Position numbers and translations under genes: made by a program
NCBI GenBank assembly: GCA_001953115.1
Contig: LSSL01000164.1
Location: 49,110 to 113,109, forward strand
Length of the DNA: 64,000 bases
Direction: 5' to 3'
From: Smittium mucronatum
Lineage: Eukaryota; Kickxellomycota; Harpellomycetes; Harpellales; Legeriomycetaceae
Part shown: piece by piece, positions 25,457 through 40,100 of the stretch
How positions within the stretch are numbered: position 1 is the first letter of the stretch
Layout of the letters: every line of letters begins with the position of its first letter
Notes under the pieces: model-generated
Databases searched by the model: none
The model's input: the letters and a program-made list of their open reading frames with translations, nothing else
What the model was told of the DNA's origin: nothing

Positions 25457-25887
25457 GGGCATGGTCAATTAATTATTATCAGCCAAAACCAATCAATGAT
25501 TAATTAGCTAAATTTTCAAGCAAATTAATTGTTGTTAGAACAATTTACAAGCACTTTATTGCCCAGTATTGCTATTGCTATTTTGTCAAAATGATTATTA
25601 CTCGACAAAAACACACACTAATTTTTATCTATTGGTCATTAAATCCAGCTGTTAAAATCTAATTTCTATTTTAGCACTTATTTTTATCAAGACTTATACT
25701 GATAAAAAATATAGTATCATCATTAAATTACACGATATTACTGGATAGTTTTATTTTTACTAATAATTTTTTTATCCAAATGACTATTTTTTGTATTTAA
25801 ATCATCGAATAAAATAATAGCATTTAGATTGATTAATCGAGTTTGAAAAAACAATTTAACAATTAATCGATTAATCGAACCATGCCC
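25457..25887. mobile_element. MITE-like element with terminal inverted repeats
   Basis: The left end reads GGGCATGGTCAATTAATTAT. The right end, read on the opposite strand, is GGGCATGGTTCGATTAATCG. The outer nine bases match perfectly, and the AT-rich continuation is similar with small differences. The 431-bp interior has no coding frame. Termini with an ATTAATCGATTAAT core are reminiscent of short hAT-type non-autonomous elements. The flanks (tatacgta and aaattaaa) show no matching 8-bp target duplication, so either it is old or the superfamily guess is wrong. Confidence 0.6.
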
Positions 25888-28800
25888 AAATTAAACGCAT
25901 CTGAATTAATACGAAGGCGTCTTATTTCATTTCTTTTTATTAAAAGGTCTAATCATTTAGAGCTTAGGTTATTTAATAGTCATTTTGACATTCATTGCAG
26001 ATATCCGTATAATCACATTTTGGCCATTGGTGTAATAAATATCTCTAATCAGAGATAATGGACAATTTCGCCTTCGGAAAAATATTGAAAAAATATGCTG
26101 AATAAGTTACTATAATAGAGTCTGTGGTGGTTATATTCCATATGACTTTCCGATGGTTAAAAGTACAGTAATATTATTTAATTGAGCTCCAAATAATGGT
26201 CGAAATTTTCGCTTCGTGTTTATATATTTATTATAATAGCACTTATCACATTATCAGTAAAATCCTAGCTCGCTATACTATTTAAATTAAATAATAAATA
26301 CGCTTTTGATTTATTTAATGTAGTTCTTCCCAACCCACCAAACATATAGCTTGTGATATTAGACCTAAACTTTAAAAATAGATACTCAAAGATTCCATAA
26401 AAAAAATAAGTGTAAAATTTTAAATTTCTGCTTATAGTGATTAGAAGGTATACAAGACTGTATATAATTTATTATAAATAGAGCTTATCGAAGCCCTAAT
26501 GTTTAAAGGTGTTCGGATGATTAAAGTTTTTTTTGTTAAACTATAAATATTTCTAATTTTACCCTGTTATTAGTTTAACATGAAACTATTATCGCTGTTT
26601 CAAAATGAAGAGAAATATATTTTATAAATGAGGATAAAATAGAAAGTATTTTTATAGATAAAAAATACCTCTCAATTTACAATGGATTCTCTTTTTCTTT
26701 TTCGGATTTTTTTGAATGAATAGAGTAAAAAATCATCTTAATACCAAAAGGCTCAATGGATATATGCATGTTGAGTCGTATATAGTAAAAATAACTATAA
26801 TAAATTCACCATTTAAGGCCTGCTAATTTAAAAATAATAATCTATATATAAATTTACTTTGATTGATCTAATAAATAAGGCTTAAGCTAAATAATTTTTT
26901 ATTCTTAATTATTGTAATGGCCATTTAAAGCATAGAAAATAGTTATAGAAAATTATCTATAAGAGAATTAATTTCCATTTGAGTTACCGGTAGTTCAATA
27001 GAGGATATTAAGTTTTTTCTCAAATTCTTTAGAAAATCTCTTCTAGAATAACATTTGGGATAAAACTAAAAATAACAGACTTAATTCAGATTTTAGTATT
27101 GAATTTCGTATCTAAAAATCAATTCGTTAAGGAATCTACGATAACCTTTAAATTTTTAAATTATACTTGACGATTGATTTCTCTGACTTTTAAAATACGA
27201 ACCAAGGTATTCTTACCGATCCAGAGCATCATTAACTATGAAAATATACACTTTTTTAAACTTTATATTGCGATAATGAATGGTATTGTTAAGAATTGGT
27301 TTGGTTTCGATTCAATCAATGATATATTTGATATAAATATAAAATATATCAAGACTATTAAAATAGATCAAAGAAAGAGAAAATTGGATATTTTAAAAGC
27401 GTGATGAAGGCAATTAGATTCAGAGTAAGGGTTGAAAGATTTTCTCTTCAGTCAACTATGTTTTCTTATTTTTCATTCAGTCTTTTGGGGAGCGGTAATT
27501 AGAACTGAGATAAATATTTTGTGATAACAGGTTGCACAAATTTTACTTTGTAGATATTATCAAATAGTAAGATCTTTCTGAAATCATACATTATTCTATT
27601 TGCGAATGATTATTTATATACTATCACTGCAAAGGTGGCGTGAAAAAGGACGCTGTAAACCTTAAATTAGAAGATATTTATTTCATCAGATTCAGTTTGT
27701 GCAGAACCGTCGAAACAATTCTATTAAATCGAACAGAAAAAAATTAAAATCTTTGGAATAAATTGCTAGATGGATCATACTGAATCAAATAAATAACTAT
27801 CAAAACCCTTCAGCCAGTCTTGTAATTTCAAAATATTACAGTCCAGAGTAGTTATATAACCTCTTTAAAGATATCTAAGCGTTATTTATTTGGGTTTAAT
27901 AATAACATCATCTACCTTAATTTTTTAAAGGAAATTTTAATTATTTTAATTGCAACCATATATCAAAAAAACAGACATATATGGTCAAATACTGAATTTT
28001 AAACGACTAAAAGATGAGAAACTGGTATAAAAATAAAATAGGGCTTTGTGATAAAATAAAAAAAACTTATTATAATGCTGAAACCTAGAACCACTAAAAT
28101 GAAATTCTCATGAAAAAAATCTATGAAAGTAATCATTTTTCAGTTTTTTATTTTAATCAAATGTCGATAAATTTAAAAACTGGAGTGTAAATAAAATATG
28201 GGTCTCGGGTTTTCTAAATTTCCAGTAAAATATATCCCAAAAAATAAATTTAATTGACTGGAAGCTTTGTAAATTTTAAATTAAAATTTAATCGGCCTTC
28301 GAATAATTCTTTTATTATATGGAAAAATGAATTTCTGAATAACCAAACTCCCCCCTATTGAAACGATTATTATTCAAATCATCGCAAACTTATTGCAAAT
28401 TCTATTTTTTTGAAAAATGTGTATAATTTAAACCTGGATTGAATTATAAAAAATTTATTTTTAACTATTGATTTATAAGATATCAATATCAATATTTGTT
28501 ATTTTTTTGTCTTCAAGGAGAAAATACCTGAAATCTAACAATTCTGTAAGATTTATGACAAATGATTTAAGCGCTTCATATGTGGATCAGTACCTGATTA
28601 ACTGAGTCTTAACGTGCACATCTCTTTATTTTTATTTTATTGGATGTCTTTATTCTGAAGAAATAAAGAAAAAGACAACTAGCTAGAGATATAATCCCAA
28701 TACTTTTTTTCAATATATTTTCAATTCCCAAAAATTTAGAATTTATTTGTATTAAAAATAATATTATGGGATTTCATTTTAAAACCTAAAAAATCAGCTG

Positions 28801-31208
28801 AGAAGATGAAAATATTTTTTGATTATGAAATAAAATTTAGAAAACTTGCTTTGATAAAAAAATTTATCCATAAAATGAAAAAAATTCAATCTCTTTTAAT
28901 TTTGCCTTTTTGATATTTCTTTATTTATTTGCAGCCATGGCTGATAATACAGTGATAATTAGAATTAATAATCATTCAAAAATAACAAAAAATATATAAT
29001 TCAAAGCATGAATTATTATTGGTTTTGATTATTAAAAAATATATATTCTTTTAAATTTTCGTGATATAAATATTGTACTAACATACTGATAAAACAATAT
29101 TTTTATCGAATTAAATACTTCTTAAAAAAACTGACCAAAATTTTTTTTCTAATAATAAAAAAATAAATGTAAAGGATGTGTTGAGACATTGATTTGGAAT
29201 GCTACAATAGCTTTTAAAACGAGAGATATTATTATATAAATGAATAAGAATGTAAAAAATATATAAAAATCTCACCTGAAAAAGTTAAAACCAGTGTATT
29301 AGTGATTTAAAAATAGGAGAATTTTAAGAGAAATTACTATTCTAAACTGCATAATTTTCATTATTAAATAAGTAATAACCGAAATATTAAAACATAATTT
29401 TGTGGACATAAAAGGTGAATTTTTTCTACTAATGAAAACTAAAAAGAAAAAATAAGAAAATATCTCTATTGATAATGATATAAAAATAGCATAGTATGCG
29501 AGAAATAAACAAATGAAATATGATGAAATCTGAAAAAAAAACTATAACCAAATTTTGAATGGTATATGTCTAAAATATTTAGTTCTGATTAAGAAAATAT
29601 GGATCAGAACATTTTAGCTTCCTGAAGACATAGAATTTTCAACTGAAACAAAAAATCCAGAATTAAAAATAAAATAAATATATTTGATTCAAACTTGGAT
29701 TCAACATAAACTCCTGTTTAGATGTTTATCCTGTGATAGTTTTATGAAAAAAAAAAAATCATAATTTATCACACGCCAAATTTTTATATTGAGTCGGTAT
29801 ATAGATAAAAAATATTACTACTTGTTTCTTGAAATGATATAAGTGAACACGGAATTATTCGCGTGAAATTCTCCTATGGATATTCTATTTGAAAATCTAT
29901 AATTTTGGAAAAAAAAGGCTCTTGGTGCTTTTACTATTGAAATTATCAGAAAAGACTTTATTTTTCAATTTTATATCCAAAATAAAGCGTGTATGATTAA
30001 AAGATATTGATATTTCTAGGAAATTTTCACTAAATTTAATATTTAAGAGTTTAGTATTTTTTGAAATTAAAATTATATGCCTCTTTTAAAAAATATTGTT
30101 AAAATAACTGGGAAAAAAAATCAACTTTTTTTATACCGATTTTTAAATCTTCAATTAGAATTATATTTTAAAAAAAATAGAAAAGAGCTTTAAGATTTTG
30201 GGTATTTTTAATTAGTTTAAAACTGGATCAGAAATATAAATATAATCATTATAGGAAATATGAACTTTTCAACGATCTTTCAGCTAATTATACTCTTAAT
30301 TATTCTGGATAAGCGATTTGAAATATGAAAATCTAATATTATCTATTTCATAAAATTAAAATAAGATTGGATTTTAATCAATGATAAAAAAAAAAATCCT
30401 ATCTTTCGAATAAGAAAAAACTAATAATATTATATGAAGAATCATTTAGGTAAATAACATGCAATAAAAAAATTTAAAGCAATTAATTTCTGAATTTATT
30501 TACATCATTTTGGTATTTTTGACTCATTAAGTTTTTTATTATTGGCTTACATGTTTAAATTTTAGATGAAAAATACTCATATATTTTTTTTTAAAAAAAA
30601 TTCTTGATAATGAAAAAAATATTAATGGTAAAAGTAAAAAAGAACAAAGAAAAAAAAGAAAAAATGTTCTTGTTATTAAAACGCCACGTTTAATGAATCC
30701 CATAGGAATAAAAAAAGAAAATTTTTTATTAATTTAAACCTATAATCTGGTCTTTTAGTTAAATCCAAACTTAATTTAGCACATTAAGCGTTGATTATAT
30801 AAAAAAAAGTATTAAAAAAAATCTAGAATATAAAATTGGGGTTTTTATATCTCCTAGAATTATAATCACGACGAAACTATAGATATTTTTTAGTATTCAA
30901 TAGAGAAAAATTATTTATTCAAATATTAGAGATTACTTTAAGTTTATTTCATAAAATTTCCGAGAAATTTTATGTCTTTAAAAACATGTTTATAAATGTA
31001 TTATATACCTTATAAATGATTATATTAATTCAAAACTTTTCACAACAGATTTTTTTTATTATTATAAGAATGTATTATAATTAGAAAAATTATAGCACTT
31101 TAACTTTCAAATTTCTTCTGTTAATGGTAAAATCAAGTCAAAGTATTAATTTTTGAGTGATAAAAAAATATTGGAATCTTTTATTTTCTTGGATCAAATA
31201 GAAAACAA

Positions 31209-31247
<39 letters not shown>
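31209..31247 (+). repeat. (AAT)13 microsatellite
   Basis: Thirteen uninterrupted AAT trinucleotides. Confidence 0.95.
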
Positions 31248-34200
31248 TACATTTTCTAGTCAATTCGAAATTTTTTAACCAATTAAACAGATATTTATCG
31301 ACATAAATATGCAGTTAAGAAAGTTTGTGAACAGAAAATTAAATGGAAATATAAGAAATAAATTACCTTTTAATAAAATTCATTCTAATCTATTAAGTTA
31401 CATAATGATAATTGAATTCTATATCTATTAATTAAAGTCATGAGGTTTTTTTTAAAAATTTAAAATAATTGATTTATTTCTGAAAATAAATTTTATTTTA
31501 TCCTTCAGCTGTTTTATTTGGGAAATTTCAATTTTTTTTATTAAAAACTTTCAAAAAAAATTCAATTGAACGATTTTTCTTATAATATTGAATTTTCTGC
31601 ATTTAAATACTATTTTTTTTAACAAGGGCTATTATAACTGGTTGATGAAGGCTAAAGTGGCTATTATATTCCTTAATAGTAGTTTTAGTTTGATTTTTTT
31701 TTGTTTTTTATGAAATTCTAGTAGTATTTATTTGTTATTTTTAGTTTTTTAGATGTGTTAATCCGATTTTCACTTTAAATTTCGATGGAAATCGCATAAT
31801 ATATCACTATAGCAAAAAAAATTAGTATTTTTTATAGTCTGATATTTATTTTCTATGGTGGAATAATTTGGTGAAATTTGATTTTAATAATCGATCATGT
31901 ATTTTTTGAGCAAATTTTGATTTTTTTTGCCAAAAATTGCATTATATAGTAGTGATATACTTTTGAGATATATTTTAGTATCAAAAGGATGATTATTATG
32001 ACTCTATTTTATATAATTAATACATAGTTATATAAACTTTGTTAGCCCTTGCTGACTTTTAATGAAAGTTGTTATATTATTTTTTTTCTTGAGATATTTA
32101 TTATTAGTTTTATATATTTAATTTTCTGTATTATTATAATGCAATTTTAAAATTTTTAGCTTCTTTTAGATTTTTATCATCGAAATTCATTGTAGCTCTT
32201 GGATAAATTATTTAAAGGTTAAATTAGGTGTTTATTATAGATTTTTTGTTATATATTATAACTCACTTAAAATATCCATGGTTGAATTTCTGTGAGCCAG
32301 TATAAGGCGCTGAATATTTATAGTATTTTTTGATGGTATACCTTGGATATTTCAGTTTTCAGAAGTTGATGGTACTTGGAGATAGTTCGAGTGATTTCTG
32401 TAATTTTATTAATAGTTATAAGATATTATTTATTTGATTTACTATTTAACAATACATTTTTTAATGTTTTTGATTATTATTTTTTAATTTAAAGTGGTTT
32501 AATTTATTATTTTTATTAAATTATTTTTATTTTAGTTGCTTTTATTGGTAATAATTGAAGTTTTTCAGTAATTTTATTATTATTATTTTTCTTCTAGAAG
32601 CTATTATAGATTATTATTATTAAAGAATTAAAAAAAAATTACTATTTTAATCAGTATTTTATAAGCTAAATTAATTTGAGATCTTTATTTTGGGATTTAA
32701 TTTGGAGAAAAAATTTTTCGAGTTTTTTTTTCCATTATGGATTTTTTTCAATTAAATATTTTTTTTTCTATACATGTCAAACAGCATTATTTTTAAATGG
32801 AATTACCTTCAAAATATTCTACCTTAATATTTTTAAATCGGAATCTTTACATTTACATAAGTAAAACCGATTTGGGATAAATTATAATATTTGCAGCTTT
32901 AATTTTTTAGGTTAATTATTTCAGTATATATATTTGAAGAACCAGAGAAGTTTTTATCACTAATATATGGGAAAATTATATTAAGATCAGAAATTTTCTT
33001 ACTGTGTAAACCATTTAATTTAATTATATTAAATTATCAAGCAAATAAAAAAAATTATCTAAGATAATAAAATTTAATATTCTTCCAATAGAAAATGTAT
33101 TATGTAATTTAAATTATTATATAATTTTACCATTTTATTTTTGAAAATTTCATAATCTAAAAAAGTAATTCGATTTTAATATATAATTTATCGTTGTTAA
33201 AGAGAATCTCCATCATGTGCAATCTTTTAGATTTCATAATTAGAGACTTTTTCTATAAATATTTTGAATATTTTATTTAATTTTATAAAATAAAATCGTA
33301 TTAAATCCACTTATTTTTGTTATTTTAAATATATTTGTTTAAATTTAAAAATAAATCGATTTGTGGAAAGTAGTTTGATTAGTAAAAAAAAAAAATTAGT
33401 TTTTTCTATGATCTGCAGGATACCCAGAAATATTTTTTAGTCATTATTATATAGATATATTATAAAATATTTTGTAAATAAATTTAATAACCAAGAAAAA
33501 CCGATTTTTTTGAAAAAAAAAGATTAAAAGACTGGTATAAATATTAACGAAAAAAAATCTTATTGATTTACTATTTTTTACAAAAGAATAATTATGCAGT
33601 GTAAATTTTGTATTTAAGGAGTTTATTAGAAATATTATTAGTTGAAAAGTACCCCAAAAAACGTCTGTAGAAACCAATTTTTTATTAAAAATAAATTAGA
33701 CTTTTATAGCAAATACCGTGGAAAGTTTCTTAGTTAAATATTTATATGAATTAATATCTCGAAAAAAAAAATTTCTTGGTATTTTGAGTTTATTGGATTA
33801 ATAAAAATAATCACAGCTAAATTCGTTCTATAAAGCCGATTATGCAAATACCGATAGTCTTTAGTAACTTTACATCCATTTTGGAAATGCTGAGTTAGAA
33901 AATAAAGTAAATTCCAAAATTAATATGCCGAGAGTTTTTATAATTAACCACGTTTAGTTTCTAATAGAGTTTTTAAGGTTAAAAATCTCATAACGGACAT
34001 CTCTTTCAAAAAATTTCTTTCTTTTAAGATTTAAAAAATTTGTTAAAAGAAATTTAAGTCGCCTCTGAGACCAATGAAAATCAAAAAAATATGTTGAAAA
34101 AAATTAAAATTCCTCATTTTTTTTAATAAGAAATTTTTATTTATAATTTAAATTTTGAAATAAATAATAATCTAGATATTTTTCTTTGATATAATTAGAA

Positions 34201-37178
34201 AACAGGAATAAAGAAAAAAATTAATATAGAGCTTTTTGCTTCAAATATAATATCTTATGTAATTAAAAAAAAACCACTAGTTTAATTAAACCAAGATTAT
34301 TCTTCTTATATATTCTATTTAGTAGTAATAATCCGAAAAAAAGAAATGAAATTAGTGAATCCGCGATTAAAGGTGATTATCTATCATAAATGTTATTTTA
34401 TCTCATGTAAAGAACTAGTTTTAGTCGTCAAATAATATTTAGATGATTTTTTTATATAATTTAGTTCAAACTGCCTCATTAATATTACTTTATCATAACA
34501 AAAATACTTATTTCAGAAACAAATTTAATTTTAAAACGTAAATTTACATTAATTTTTAGTATTTTTTAATATCTTTTAATATTTTCTGGTCATTTTTTTA
34601 AAATATAATCTCCTTTTTTTATGGATTAACCATTTTTTAAATCCATATTATTAAATTAAATTAATCTGGAGCGCAGTTTTAGTTTATTGTGGATAAAAAA
34701 AATCTACACTTAGTTCAATTTAACTAATTAGATTGCCTATTTTAAATGTTTAAATATTTAAGCGTTCTTTTTTTGCGTTAATCCCCTTACTTTTATTTAT
34801 TTTTTTATTTTAAAAAAGCTGTTTTAATTTTGGGATAATACAAGAAAAATAAATACCTGTTTCGATAAAGATTAAACTCGATTTTTATAAAAAATTGAAT
34901 ATTTTATAGGTTTAGAACTTGAACACTTGGAAAAACTTCTGATTTTTTGATAAAATATATAGCACAAAATTCAATCCGTTAGTTTTTTTATTCATATTAA
35001 CCGGAAATTTGAAAGAATAAATTAAATTTAATCGGGGATAAAAATTCAACCATTTGATTTAATTCAAATTAAGATGGGTTTTTTAATTTTATTCAATAAT
35101 AAATACTGAGATTTAATTTTTTTTTTAATTCACATCAGATATTAAAAATAATAATTATTCAAGCTTGGGAGCTAGCTGAATAATGTTGCTTGATAGTCTA
35201 GGATCCATTTAAAAACAACAATTAATACATTTTGATTATTATTAAAAACATAAATAAATATTTAATTTATGCTGAAATTAATAATTATATTATTGCATAA
35301 TTTTTTGCCTAAATTACATATTATTCTTCAATTATTACCGAATATTATGTTCCAAAAATTAGTTCATAATACCTTAAGGATCTAACTAACCAAATAACAA
35401 CCATGTACACGTAAGGATCACAATAATATACAGCATACATATAATTTAACTTCATTATTTATAGGGTAATTTGTTAAAATAGAAAGATTTTACAAAATAA
35501 TTGCAAAATTAGACAAAATTAAAATTATTTCCTAAGGCTATTTGTTTTAATCAATTGATTAATTATGTGGAGAATAGAAATTGATAATAAATCTTGGGTT
35601 TTTTATTTGAAAACTCCAGAAAATCAATTTCCTTCAATTTTTTATATTAGCTTTAACTTGCCCATTTTAGCAAACCCAGAAAAAGTACAAAATTATCACA
35701 TTTTAGAAGTTAAATTAGTGTAGTTTACCTTTTACAGAAAAATATTGAAGGAAAATGTGAACGAGAGGAAGAATTTAATTTAATTTAACTAAAATGATGA
35801 GTTTATCTTAAATATGATAAATTAAATAGTTAAATAGATATAATTGATATTTTCATAATTTTAATTTCTGATTTGATACTACTCTTAACCCCTGCTGAAA
35901 ATATATTTTATAAAAAAGTGGATTTATACTATATTAGATCCAAAAAAAAGCTGTGAAAACTAATTATTTGCCTCTAGTTTAAATCGATTCAAATTAAAAC
36001 CGGGTCTTGAATCTCAAGATTATTTTTTATGGGTTTATTTTGATTTATCATATTAATGAAATGTGATAAAAGCATATAAAAAGCATCCCTTTCAGTCGAA
36101 ATATCACAATTATTGGTGATAAATGTAAATTATATTTTCAATATATATGAAGTATATCACTCTACTATAAAATTTAGGTGTTTAAAAAAAAAAATCAAAC
36201 GTTTCGAAGACATGTTAAACTTCTAACTGTTATTTAAATTTAAAAAATGTTTATATAAAAACTAAAATTAAGCTTGAAATAAGAAATTTTTATAATGATA
36301 TATTTATGCTATTACTGTTTGAACTTCTAAATTTAAATGTATCCCTCATAAAAAATTATTTAAAAAAGCAATTAAACACTATGGGAATCATATGCAAAAT
36401 TAATTTTCTGCTTTATTATTTTATATTTCTCGATTATAAATACAGATTATAAATCTAAATTTTATCGAAAACCCCATTCTTAATGTAAAGAATAAGTGCC
36501 ATGTTAATTATCATGGATTGGATTTTATTTTCAATATCCATATTTTATTATTTATTAAATAAAATAATATTAATGAGACCGATGTTGATTATATAAGGTT
36601 CAATATTTTTCAAGCAAAATTAAGTATTGATGTGAACTCAAATCTTGATTATTGTCTTCAGATGTTTTTATTTTATAAAATATATAATGGTAAATTCAAA
36701 ATGCCAATTTAGTTAAATTTAGCTTTCTTAAATCACAAGTAAAAATTTTTTTATTTGATAAATATTAAATTGACAATCAATTAAATTTAAAATATAAAAT
36801 ATAAAATATAAATGAATTTTCAACTTTTTATTTCAAGAAGGCGAAATTTTTATCTTTATGCGTAAATCAACAAAAATAAAAAAGATTTTTCATCCTTTCA
36901 ACTTTATAACTAATCAACAATCCTTCATTTTCAAAATAACTCCTGTCTTTTTTTTAGCTTGTGGTATATACTTTTGTGCAATAAATTTCAATACTCTTTA
37001 AATTGATGTAAATTGGATTCTTTTGAATTAAGCCTCTTTTTAACTTATGTAAAATTTTAAGATTTATTCGATTACGGAGCCTAAATTTTTTTGAAATACA
37101 TTCCCACATTCCCCATAAAAATTTAATTTAATAGCGATTATTTTTTGGTTTTTAAATAAAGCTTTAAAAATACTATTA

Positions 37179-37196
37179 ATATATATATATATATAT
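37179..37196 (+). repeat. (AT)9 microsatellite
   Basis: Nine uninterrupted AT dinucleotides. Confidence 0.9.
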
Positions 37197-40100
37197 TATG
37201 CGTAATTCTAGTTTTAAAGGTGATTTTTTAACTTGTGCTTTTCTTATTGACATTATATATTTAATATAATGAACTGAAAGTTCCACATTTGAAACTGAAA
37301 TTAAATAACATTTCCATTTTGGGGATATTCAATAATAAATGTAAACAAAAAAACTCCATGTTTATATTAAGGGCTATATTTAGTATAAATTATCTCCCAA
37401 TCTATTTATTTATAAGTTAATCTACCCTAAGCTAACGTCTGAAATGAGGTTAACTGTGAATTTTTTCTGGGTATATTAAAATGAGCAAAAGTTAATATAA
37501 AAAATTATATTAAATTAAATTGATTTTCTGGGGTTTTAAATAAAAATCTTGGAATTTGATATCAATTTCTATTCGCCACACAATAAAACAATCAATCAAA
37601 TCAAACCGCCTTAGTAAAATCATTAATTTTGTCTAATTTTGCAATTATTTTGTGAAATATGTCCATTTGAGCAATTTCAGCAATTTCACCTGGTTTATAT
37701 AATACTGATTTTACTAAATATCCAAACTTATATTCTACAAAAAAAAAATCCAAGTATATATATCTTATATGTTTTGTCTCCAAAAAACTCAGGCAGTAAA
37801 AAAAACCTTTTATTACATTGAATTTATTATAAAATGCAAATTTTTAATTTTATGCCTAATAATAGTAAAAGATAAAATTTTTTAGCTTGGTTTGTCGTAA
37901 AAAATAAAATCACATAGTTTATAATGTAAATATTGCTAAAAAGTGTTAGAAATACATTTGAGTGAAAAAATCATTGGATTTTAAATCAGTGTCAATATCT
38001 TATTTTCTATATTTTATGCACTGATTTTGCTATGAATCTGGGAAAAAATTAATTATTACAATAAATTAAACCCTAGCCTTAAAATTTATTTTGGGATTTC
38101 GATTAAATGTATACATATTTTCTTTTTTTGCGAATAATAGGAAGGTTTAGAAAATTTACATAACTTACTATCAAATTAATAATTTTTTAGTAATAACAAC
38201 AATTATTTCTAAACTATATTTGAAGAAATCAAGTATACAATCGATGTTTTTTAATAAGTAACGAATCAAAGCTCATGAGAAATATAATAATAATCTTTTA
38301 TAGACCTATTATTATCTGCTAAAAGCTCTTGGTGTTATAATGTAAATAAAGCTGCAAGAAATATTAGATTTTTTTAAAAAAATTAATGGATTAACAATAA
38401 AATAAGTGAAATAATTAGGTATTTTTTAACCTTGGTCATAAAAAAATATACACTTTTTATCACATAAATAAGTTTAAATTGCTTCGAGTTATTTTTTACA
38501 GAGTTTAGAATATTTTAAATTCCATAAATATAATAAGTCAAATAAACATACTAATCATATTATGAGAATAATTTATTTCCATAAACAATATATCAACCAC
38601 CGATAAATATGGGATATTATTTTTAATAAATAAATTTTGCTTAAAATTTTTTTTTCTCCTTTAAAGTAAGTTTTTTCACTTTTAGCATCATTTTTTTATT
38701 GGTTTAAAATACTAAAAATATCTAATTATTATAACTATAAATCTGAAAAAGGCAATTTAACATAATATTTAAAACTATAAATGGCTAATAGTCTAATTTT
38801 GATTTTAAAAAAATAATAAAAATAATGTTATATCCAATTACAAACACATATTTTCATATATTATAAGCGAAAAATAAAATTTATCTATTTCATAAATAAA
38901 TTTACATATTGATACAAAATCTGTTAAAGCAAAGAAATTTCGATTTTGCCCTAATTTTTTTTGAAGCTACTAAAAAATATGCAAATTACTTTAATTAATA
39001 TTTTTGAAGTATAATTCTATTTCAAACTACAGAGGAAGAAATGAATTTTTTTTCTAATAAAAAAAAACAGACATTCTCATTAAACACAAGAATTAAGTTT
39101 AATTAAACTTTTCTAAACAATAAAAATATCAAATATTAATTTTTTAAATCTATTGAATCAAATTTAAAACCACTAAAGTTAGCTTCTATCTTATTTCATA
39201 TCTTTTTCAAACTTTTAAAGATTTAGCATAAAATTTACTCGACTAATTAATATCTTCAAATTTTGTATCACGAATTAAAGCGTATAAATTTATAAGCAAA
39301 GTAATTGTATCAAAATTTAAAATTTATATTTAGTTCATCAAATATTATTATAATTTTTTTTATTGCTATCCATGTATCTATAGCATAAGTGCGTGTATTA
39401 TAATGTAAATCTGAAATCCAAAAAATATATATGTAAATTAAAATTAACTGTAGCTTCACAGAGTTTCATTTGAATTTAAAAACGTAGATCCGGTAAATCA
39501 TTTTTTTTATATCCTCAAAATTTTTTACAATTAATTTTTTTAGAAATTTCCTTTTCCATAAAAATTTTCTAAAAATATAAGTTTATTGCTTTAGCTAGTT
39601 TTAAAAATTTAATAAAAATTTTATAAATGTTATATATCGACTTTTTCCGCCTCTTTTATATGAGAATCATTTTATTCATCAATATAATGCATTAAATACT
39701 ATTAACGTTCGTATTTTTTTGCAATTAAAAAAAATTAGTACTTTATCGACTTAAAAAAATATCAAATTAAACAAAAACAAAAAAAATAAATAATAATACT
39801 TAATTTTTTTAGATTATTATGGAAATTCACTTTTAAAAGTTCTATAAAATAACTTCAAGAGTTAAATTAAAAGATCAATTTTCTTTTTATGTTTTTATTA
39901 AATCGCATGCAGTTAACTATCATAAATCAATTCGATTTACAGAACATTTTTAAAATAATAAGCGGAAAAAGAATCAGAAAAAATGGATTTATCTTTTCGT
40001 ATATCAGCTTCCCAAAATTCAAATTTTTATTTGAGTCTAAAACTTACTAAAAACAAGCATATATTCTAAAATATTCTTTATATTTCATGCTTTTAAATTT

